Assembly (NCBI GenBank): GCA_944470555.2
Contig: OX104132.1
Coordinates: 8,379,755-8,443,754, forward strand
Direction: 5' to 3'
Length of the DNA stretch: 64,000 nucleotides
From: Heterobilharzia americana
Lineage: Eukaryota > Platyhelminthes > Trematoda > Strigeidida > Schistosomatidae
Both the position numbers and the translations under genes were made by a program. Positions 56,380 through 64,000 of the stretch are shown here, piece after piece (the first letter of the stretch is position 1; every line of letters begins with the position of its first letter). Under the pieces are notes generated by a model that was not told the DNA's origin, made no database searches, and saw nothing but the letters and a program-made list of their open reading frames with translations.

Positions 56380-57440
56380 AAAATCACCATAGAACATCGC
56401 ACAAAAGTGTATCGATTCTAGTTACAGCACTTTATAGCATCACGCAAAGAACGGGATGGTAGGGAAAGCGTGATATCAAGGTAGACAGGTGTGTAATAGG
56501 AGAAGAAATTCGAGAAGCCGAGGTTAGTGAAAGTTTTCAAGCTTTGTTGTGTCAGTGCATTAATCTGCATCATTGTGAGCAATTTTTAGTCGCGCTACCA
56601 ATAGTCTCCAACCATTGGTTCCTATTGTCTCAAGGACCCCGACCAGACTGTCTTCATCTTACATGGATCAGGTAAACAGCCACAGGCTTCATGGACTGGT
56701 GCCACATATTTGTCCATCCTTCTTTTGGAACTGGCTCATTGGTTTAGACACTTTCAATCAGTGGGTCGTGGGTTCAAACCCTGCTACACTTACCGAGGTC
56801 TGGGCAGCCAAGTAGTAATAGTAATCCCAACCATTGATATGACTGCCTGAAGTAAAAATGTGTTCAAGGTTACTGAGTGCATTTCGATTCTGGACTTATT
56901 CTGGCTTAGTCCCACTTCGGCTCACATTGCCTATCGAGGTAGTTGGTGGGCTAACATGCACTGTGTGTCCATACCACCTCAGTCGGTGCAGGTTCACATC
57001 CTCTTAAATTAACGTATCTACCCTTCACCTAGCCTAGACATAGCTTACATGGTGATTCTACTGTACGTAAGCAGTTCTACAAAGACATTTACGGTCAAAA
57101 ACCTGCAATCTCTTGAGATTTGCTATAAACAGCCATGCCTCAGTGGTATAATAGGACAGGACGGAATAGAGCACAGTATACTCGTCCTTGGATGGATATA
57201 TCGCGGGTAGCAAAGACGACACGTCGAATGCCAGATGAGCTTTTTTCATCTGTACCGAGATACGGTTAACCATCAAGCCGTTCAGGCTGATACAACTTCT
57301 GATGTACGTTAAGCGATCAGCAAGTTCTGCAAATTCACCCTGTCCTTAAACTGAGAGTAGCTGTAGACTAGTCTTGAAGCATTATCTTACATATGACAGA
57401 TACGAGACGCCTCAAGCAGATATCTCTTGGACCACATACT
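56380..57440 (-). mobile_element. degraded A2 element, minus strand, interrupted by SINE3
   Basis: Minus-strand A2 3' UTR (56385-56600) leads into the C-terminal coding region (56600-56715), is interrupted by SINE3 (56720-56905), then continues with the WLGHV-type block (about 56930-57020), a thumb with ISVQMKKAHLAFDVSSLLPA-like coding at about 57220, and further RT to about 57440. Stops abound. Confidence 0.65.
56720..56905 (+). repeat. SINE3 copy inserted in A2
   Basis: It has the best tRNA-like head of its family: box-A-like TGGCTCATTGGTTTAGA (about 56732) and box-B-like GGGTTCAAACCC (about 56771). The family blocks CGAGGTCTGGGCAGCCAAG and GTTACTGAGTGCATTTCG follow. Confidence 0.75.
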
Positions 57441-57955
57441 TACCCTTCTTTTTCAGCTACGTCAGGAAAACCTGACCTTCGATGTGAGCAACTGGGAAGT
57501 ATCAACTCCCCTGACAACGCTGTCAGCACTCAAGCCCCTTCAAATCACTTTCAACCTCCCTTATCCTTACTTTTTATTCTTCCTTCACGTCTATCAATTA
57601 TTCTACGTCACCTTTAATTTCTCCCCGCTCTGCAGCTCTCGACAGATATCTGAGTTCACAGAACGGCACCCTTGGTATCCTGAAAAAGGGCTCCAAATTA
57701 CACGTGGCGCTTTCAGTGTCCAAACCCTCCGTCAAGTTGGCCAGCAAGCTCCACTAACAAGGACTAACAACTTGGGCCATGGATGTGTCCTGTGTTTTTT
57801 GGAGACACGTACGGTCAGTATGGTAAATCCGTAAAATTCATCCTTTGAGTTTGTGGAGAATAATTAGTCCGTTCTCGTGGTCTTACAGATGTAGGTATAG
57901 CATTGAGTACCAAAACACAAAGTTCGCCACTCAACTGGATCCCAGTAGACAATTG

Positions 57956-58602
57956 ACAATTGAAAGTGGAAGACATGAGAAGGTTACAGGTATTTGACCA
58001 CCGTTGCCTTCGTAGTATAGGACGTATTCCGTGGTGTCACCACGTGAGTAATGCAGAAGTTAGGTGTAGAGTTTTAGGGAGAAGAGGTAAGTCAGTCGAC
58101 GAGGTTGTGAACCTTCATCGACTGAGATGGTTGGGACACGTACTACGTATGCCTAGTCACCGATTGCCTCTTCACACAATGTTGGCTGAGGTGGGTTCAG
58201 GCTGGAAAAAGGCCCGAGGTGGCCAGACTAAAACATGGCACCAATGTATGAAGTCTCTGACTTTTGGTTTAAGCCATGTAGGACGATGCAGACTAGGTGG
58301 TTGGGGTCCATGGGACAAGAGGAACCAGTGGTTGGAGACCCTAGGTGATATGGCTCAGAACCGAAGTCAGTGGCGCAGATGTATACACACATTATCCTCA
58401 TCTTAACAACGCTATACCGAATCTCACTATTTTGTCACTCCTCTTTCCTTTCTTCTCATACTTTATATTTCTTTTGACTGCATTCACTTATCTTCATCCT
58501 TCACCTCACTACCTTTTTACTTGATGTGCTGATATGAGGTGTGGCAACTCGGACCGTTACGCAGTAATGCCTGGTCCTATGTTGATAATGATGATGATGA
58601 TG
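57956..58602 (+). mobile_element. 5'-truncated family A insertion with target duplication
   Basis: The insertion begins near TTGAAAGTGGAAGACATG, encodes the family C-terminus (open from 57960 to 58406, through LRWLGHVLRMPSHRLPLH) and ends in the GATGATGATGATG tail. AGACAATTG stands immediately before (57947-57955) and after (58603-58611), a 9-bp target-site duplication. It is nearly identical to the 3' part of the copy at 1795-2872. Confidence 0.85.
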
Positions 58603-60000
58603 AGACAATTGCCTATGCTCTGTTCGACTGAATGACACAGTGAGGACTGAAAAGAATAGTGAAGCTCGCCGTTTTCTCGTTGTAATCTCTGCTTAGGCAC
58701 CAACTGACTGCAGTTCGAATGAGGTGCAGGATGAGTTCTGCCGATAACTGTCTAACCCTCTACTGAAAGCCAAGAGCTGAGGCATGGTAGTTGCGGGCGA
58801 TTACGGTACATAAGTGGGTAAGCTGGGCCGGGCAAAAAAGCACTTAGACAGCACTTTCGGCATCCCAGCCCAACCTAAAGATAATGGTGATTGCCTATTA
58901 CGATTGTGGTCAAACTACCACCTGTTTCTAGCCAGCACAAACTTCAGACATAAAGAAATTGTCTGACAGCGTCTACCGGACTCAACTCAGTGGTGGAGAT
59001 AGATAGGCTACATTGACATCAATCATCGCCGGAGTGGGCTCATGGGAAACTGCCGCTCCTTCTAAACCACGTGTCTAGACAGCGACCATGCGTTGGTTCA
59101 AGCGCGTGTGAAAGAAAAGAAATGAAAAGTGCACTCATCAACCTTCTGCACATTCATGCAGTAGGCAATAAGCCAAACCTATTGTGTGGGGAATAATGAT
59201 AATACCTGGTTGCTCAAATCTGTGACCCATTGGTTGGAAGTCATCTCCCTAAACCAATTCGCCAGAGCTCCACTCGGATGTGTGTATGTCTACGTCTAAA
59301 TGGACCTAGGTAAACTTTAGCAACGAGACCATCTCGAGTGCAGATTGACAGTGAGAGAACTATGGTCGCTTTCAGTGAGCTGGCTTGGCACTTATCGCAA
59401 TAAAACAATATTACTCATCCAGAAATAGCTTGGCAACATCTCCAGTCTGCTGTAAAAACAGCGTTCAAAACTATAGGTGACTCAGAGAGTGGTTAAGAAG
59501 AGCCAATGGATCTAAACCGCTTCTTCTGATTTAATGGATGCATGCGGACGTATTGCTGCAGGCTCGAGACACATTGAGGAGCGAATGCGACTCAAACATA
59601 GACTGACAATAGATCTAAGCAATGACCGCAAACATCAGTCGGCAAAGGAAGTTAATGTGATGGAAAAGACAGCGGCGGTAGGTAACAGTGGACAGTTATT
59701 TATACTTACCAAGGAAACTGGAGCGATCAGTAGTTGGTACAGACGATAAAAGAAAAGCATGGGTGTGTGATTCCCCCATAGGATAGACGACTGGAACGAT
59801 GGGGGAAACAGTTCAACTGACCTTCGGTTTATACTCAGTTCCCCACTACTTAGCCTGAATGAAGCATCGAGATAGGCCCCCTAATAATTCCAGTAGTCGA
59901 GAAAGCTGTAACGCGAAAAAGGGAAGAGCGGCAAGCCCATACGGACTAGTTCCAGAGGTGTTTAAGGACAGGTCAAGGATTTTTAGTTAACTGAAGTGCT

Positions 60001-63000
60001 ATCCATCCATCCAGATCAACCTAGGACCAGGCATTACTGCGTGACGGTCCGAGTCGCCACACCTCGTATCAGTACATCAAGTGAAAAGGCAGTGAGGCGC
60101 AAGATGAAGATAAGAGAATGCAGTTAAAAGAAATACAAAGTACGAAAAGAGAGAAACGAAGAATGAGAAAGTGGTGAGATTCGGTATAGCGTCGTTAAGA
60201 TGTGGATAACGTATGTGCACATCTGAGCCACTGACGTCGGTTCTGAGCCATATCACCTAGAGTCAGTCTCCAACCACTGGTTTCTCTTATCCCGTGAACC
60301 CCAACCACCTAGTTTGCATCGTCTCACATGGCTCAAACCCACAGTCAAAGACTTCACGCATAGATGCCATATTTGAGTGTGGCCACCTTGGGCCTTTTTC
60401 CAGCCTGGACCTACTTCGGCCAACATTGTGTGACGAGGCAATCAGTGACTAGGCATACATATTACGTGTCCCAACCATCTCAGTCGATGAAGGTTCATAA
60501 CCTCGTCAACAGATTTATCTCTTCTCCCTAAAACTCTGTACCTGACGTCTGCATTACTCACATGGTGACACCACGGAATACGGCTTATACTACGAAGGCA
60601 ACGGTGGTCAAACACTTGAAGCCTTCTCTTGTCTTCCACCTTCAATGGCCATGTTCCACAGCCATAGAGTACAGCGGACCGGACTGCTGTGCAGTACACG
60701 CGACCCTTAATAGACAAACGGATATCACGGCGGCGCCATAGGTGGCGTAAATTGGCAAAAGCCAACCCAGCCTTATTTATACGTGCAGAGATTTCATCGG
60801 CAACTGACCCACTAGGGCTGATCCTACTTCCCAGGTAAGTGAAGTGGTCGACACACTCAACCACTTCCCTCTCTGTTGTTAGCCGTGGCACTGTTGAAGA
60901 TCAATCGTTGAGCAACAATTTGAATTTGAGTGGTGAGAAATGCATCCCAAACCTCCTCAAATTGCTACTCCAAGTATTCAGAAGACTCTGCATTTTGTCA
61001 GCGTCTTCACCTAGCAGGACTATGTCATCTGCATATTCTAGATCTAACGAAAATTCTCCTGTGATTAAGTCAACGTCTGTGTAATCAGGTGACGAGAAGG
61101 GGACCTCCATAAGGATATTTATGATAAAATTGAATAAAAGCGGAGAGAATGGGGACCCTTGACGGACACCACTTGATGAGTATAGCTCACCTGACGCCCC
61201 GCAAGTGTTCGAGTAGAGAGCCTTCAATGAAGTGATGGGCTTACTCGGCACGCCTTTCAGTGAGAGACATTGCCATAAGACTTCTCGATCCACTGAGTCG
61301 AATGGCGCCCTCAGGTCGAGAAATACAGATAGTATCGGGCGTCTGTAAGCGTATCTGTGTTCCAGAATCTGGCGCAGTGTGAATATTTGGACGGTACACT
61401 TGCGACCGGGTCTAAATCCTGCTTGGTTTTCTCGGGCTTGCTGTTCCCGAGCTCCACTAAGGCGTCGGATAATTATAGAACCTAGGATCTTGGACACTAT
61501 GTTTGTCATGCTGATTCCTCTGTGGTTATCATAAGAGGACTTCTCGCCTTTCTTGAAGACTGGTATAATCAGTGATTTAGACCAGTCAGAGGGGATCGTA
61601 TTTGATTCCCATATACTAGCAAATACCTCCGTTAACCTTACTATGAGCACTGCACCACCATTCTTGTATACCTCAGTAGGTAGTCCGTCTGGCCCTGCTG
61701 CCCTTCCTGGTTTCAGGTTACCTACCGCTTTCTCGACTTCTGCTAGTGTTGGGGGACCTACCCCAATGTTCCATTCAGGATCCGACTGGATAGCGGGTAA
61801 CCTAATGGTGGCTGGAGGCCAGTTAAACTGCTCTTCGAAGTGTTTTGCCCATCGTTCCGGTCGTCTCTGAGAGTGAATCGCAGATCCATCCTCCTCTATA
61901 GTCTCACTAACCGCAGTCGACCTTGTTTCCCCAGTTTCCTTAATAAGTCTCAATAACTGTCTACTGTTACCAATCGCCGCTGCCTTTTCCATCTCTTTAG
62001 CCTTCGCTGTCCACCATTGTTCGTGGTCGTTGCGTAGACTTTTTCTCAATCTACTTTTAAGTTGCGCTCGCTCTTCATTGTACTCAGAGCCTGCAGGGAT
62101 GCATTCACGTGCATCCATTAGTTCGGAAGAAGCTGCTGATATCCACTGGTTCTTTTTAGTTACTCTTTCGGAGTCGGCTACGGTCTTCAACGCTGTTTTT
62201 ACAGCAGACTGGAGAAGGCACCAAGCTTCTTCTGGATGATTGATAGTCTTCTGTTCCAATAACTGCCTAGCCAACTTCTCACTGAACATGGCTTTGGTGT
62301 TTTCGTTATCCAGCAGTACTCGTGACGGCTTTGTTGCCAAATGTTTCCTGCGTCCATTGAGACGCGCTCGGACCAACGCGTGGTCGCTTTCCAAGCATGT
62401 ACTCCAGAAGGAGCGACAGTCTTCCACCGATCCTCTCCAGCGATGACTAATAGCAATGTGGTCTATCTGTGTCCACCACTGCTTTGAGCTCGGTGGACGC
62501 CACTTCACGTAATGTCTTTTCTTATGTCTAAAGTTTGTGCTGGCTAAAAGTAGGCGATTATCTGAGCACAGTTGTAGTAGGCGATGACCGTTATCTGTAC
62601 GTTCAGCCGGGACTCCGAAAGTGCCACCTAAGTGCCTTTCTGCCTCACTCATTCTACCCACCTGTGCATTGAAGTCACCTGCAACAACCACCACGTCCGG
62701 ACTTTTGGCTTTCGAAAGGAGGCTAGACAGTTTACGGTAGAACTCGTTCTTCACTTCATCCGAACTACAATCAGTGGGTGCGTAAGTAGAGGATCACAAA
62801 GAGACAACGGTGAGTTTCCCTATTCGTTTTAGTTCTCACTGTGCCGTTCAGTCGGATAGGACAGAGGCGACTATCAACTGGGATCCAGTCTAGTGGTGTT
62901 TTCTGCCCTAGTGCTTAGTGCTGTCTACACCTGGAAGACCGCGAGAGCTAGCTATCGAATTTCCAGAAACTCGAAGGGTAAATTTCGCGGACTCTCCAGA

Positions 63001-63308
63001 TTGACCGGGATAGGTTAGGTGAATAACCGCACTTGGGTCCTGTATGCGTGTCTCACAAACAGCACACATCCATGACCCGAGTTGCCAGAGTCTTGGCCAA
63101 TGAAGCCTATTGACCAATTTGACGAAGGGTGCGGACATTGAACCCTCCAATATGTAATTTGGAGCGTGGTTTAAGGAGACCAAGGATTCTGTTCTATGAA
63201 CTCAGTTTGTTGTCAAAGGCTGCAGAACTAGGAGAAATTAAAGATGATGTAGTATTGTTGTTGCGAGGTGGATAGCAGTCTGAGGAAACTTGAGTGGTGA
63301 CAGAGTTA
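60001..63308 (-). mobile_element. family A retrotransposon A3, full length, minus strand
   Basis: The target-site duplication TGAAGTGCT occurs at 59992-60000 and 63309-63317, which fixes the element at 3308 bp with its 5' end at 63308 and a (GGAT)n tail at 60001-60014. It contains endonuclease, RT and the C-terminal domain in one nearly open frame. It sits inside an older family A copy of opposite orientation. Judged by its few lesions, it is the youngest complete retroelement here. Confidence 0.9.
60253..63195 (-). pseudogene. endonuclease/RT polyprotein of A3, almost intact
   Basis: The main open frame (62754-60901, 617 codons) starts MKNEFYRKLSSLLSKAKSPD and has the endonuclease motifs VVVVAGDFNAQVGR, TQIDHIAISHRW and ESDHALVRARL. 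RT motifs follow: GPDGLPTEVYKNGG, VFKKGEKSSYDNHRGISMTN, motif A SVFLDLRAPFDSVDREV, motif B GVRQGSPFSPLLF and motif C LEYADDIVLLGE, all with catalytic Asp kept. TGA at 60901-60903 and 60442-60444 interrupt the same frame, which otherwise runs to about 60262 where a short indel shifts it. Upstream, a TGA at 62794-62796 lies in what looks like a 12-nt insertion, and the first endonuclease part (63183-62908) is frameshifted. Confidence 0.85.
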
Positions 63309-63514
63309 TGAAGTGCTGACTAGTGTGTGACACCCGAATACGATCCTCTCTGGCTGCTGTCAACTACTGATGATTCCAGTCATCAAGAAAGGCGAGCTCT
63401 ATGGTAATCACAAACGAATCAGCCTGACGAACACTCTGTCTAAGATTATAGGTTCTATAATCTTTCGACGTTTGAATGGAGCTCTGGAACAGCAAACCAG
63501 AAAAACTAAACAGA

Positions 63515-64000
63515 ATGATAGCCAACGCAGAGCCTTGCACATAAGTGCATCACTCCAAGTTGCCACACCTCACAGTAGTATACAAAGAACATATAAATAA
63601 AATAAGACTCATTTCAAAGTTAACAAAGTTGCGTGAGAGAATAACAATTTGAAGATAGAAGTTAGTGCGAATATTCAAGATTTACAAAACGTCAAAGAGG
63701 AAATACATTTTTGCCACTGTCACCAATTTTCATCCATGTCACCAAGAGTCCTCAACCACTGATTCCTGGTGTCTTGGGTACTCCAATCAGGCAGTCTACA
63801 TCTCCTCACACAGCTCAGACGAAAAGTCAGAGATTTCATGGACTGATGCCACGTGTTAGTCTGACTACCCTGAACTCTCTTCCAACCTAATCCAACTTCC
63901 CCCAACATAGCACGTCGAGGTATTCAGTGGATTGGCATGCGCAACACATATCAAAGCCACTTCAGTCGACTAAGATTCACAACCTCATCAGTCGACTTGT
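63515..64000 (-). mobile_element. A2 element, minus strand, running off the window
   Basis: The A2 3' UTR (TCCAAGTTGCCACACCTCAC at 63552 is its complement block) is followed by the C-terminal coding region on the minus strand (GLGWKRVQGSQTNTWHQSMK at about 63860, SLTFRLSCVRRCRLPDWS at about 63800). It interrupts the old family A copy and continues past 64000. Confidence 0.7.

Larger units (their letters stand above)
57515..63510 (+). mobile_element. old family A element hosting two later family A insertions
   Basis: The old copy runs 57515-57955 (5' UTR and endonuclease start), 58603-60000 (endonuclease rest and linker) and 63309 to about 63510 (RT start). Removing the two inserts restores alignment with A3 on both sides: CCAGTAGACAATTG continues into CCTATGCTCTG, and LTEV continues to a diverged NTIP-containing stretch. 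Many stops show it is old. It is cut off by A2 (-) near 63510. Confidence 0.8.

Noticed and set aside
57515..58605. Internally deleted, short non-autonomous family A element
   Set aside because: The two parts are separated by a target duplication (AGACAATTG), and the first part continues in register at 58603. It is a nested insertion, not a deletion.

Overview
The window looks like intron-rich nuclear DNA of a trematode, most likely a blood fluke (Schistosoma or close kin). The evidence is spliced animal genes, two micro-introns of 41-42 nt, tRNA-like SINEs that carry hammerhead ribozymes of the Schistosoma Sm-alpha type, and many copies of RTE-like, CR1-like, Penelope-like and Ty3/Gypsy-like retroelements. 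Nothing in it is prokaryotic: no operons, CRISPR arrays or rRNA. The species was not determined.

Host genes. (1) Positions 5128-42085 (+) hold the 3' half of one gene. Six exons (5128-5203, 9578-9840, 15878-16463, 20462-20833, 34109-34204, 41559-42085) join with consistent reading phase at all five junctions. The fifth exon carries the diagnostic motif of PIX/Cool Rho guanine exchange factors (ARHGEF6/7), and the first two look like the end of a PH domain. The 5' part (expected SH3, DH and PH start) was not found and probably lies upstream. (2) Positions 54887-55317 (+) hold the first three coding exons of a FAM76-like zinc-ribbon protein; the rest lies beyond what I can identify.

Mobile DNA. 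Family A is RTE-like (SR2-like from memory, unverified), with a (GAT)n or (GGAT)n tail; subfamily A2 has a different 3' UTR and no such tail. Family B is a second endonuclease/RT non-LTR family with a (TAA)n tail, in four copies: B1 (+) 9911-12368, B2 (-) 12369-14720, B3 (+) 23160-26430, B4 (-) 36232-39576. All four lie in introns of the PIX-like gene in alternating orientation, so its pre-mRNA carries two sense and two antisense copies; B1 and B2 adjoin as a 1.5-kb-armed inverted repeat. A Penelope-like remnant with a GIY-YIG domain sits at 27980-29230, a Ty3/Gypsy RT scrap at 45365-45790, and two CR1-like elements at 46130-47290 (+) and 47430-51450 (-). At 57515-63510 three generations of family A are nested, with readable target-site duplications.

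Small elements. Three tRNA-like SINE families are dispersed. One is Sm-alpha-like with recognisable hammerheads, including a nested palindrome at 53400-54270. A second (SINE2) has four decayed copies whose shared pattern also spells a hammerhead core. The third (SINE3) has four copies with a clear tRNA-like head.

The most interesting possibility is that the gene introns act as a built-in source of double-stranded retroelement RNA. The copies share disabling lesions and mosaic variants, which points to gene conversion or local duplication rather than independent insertion alone.
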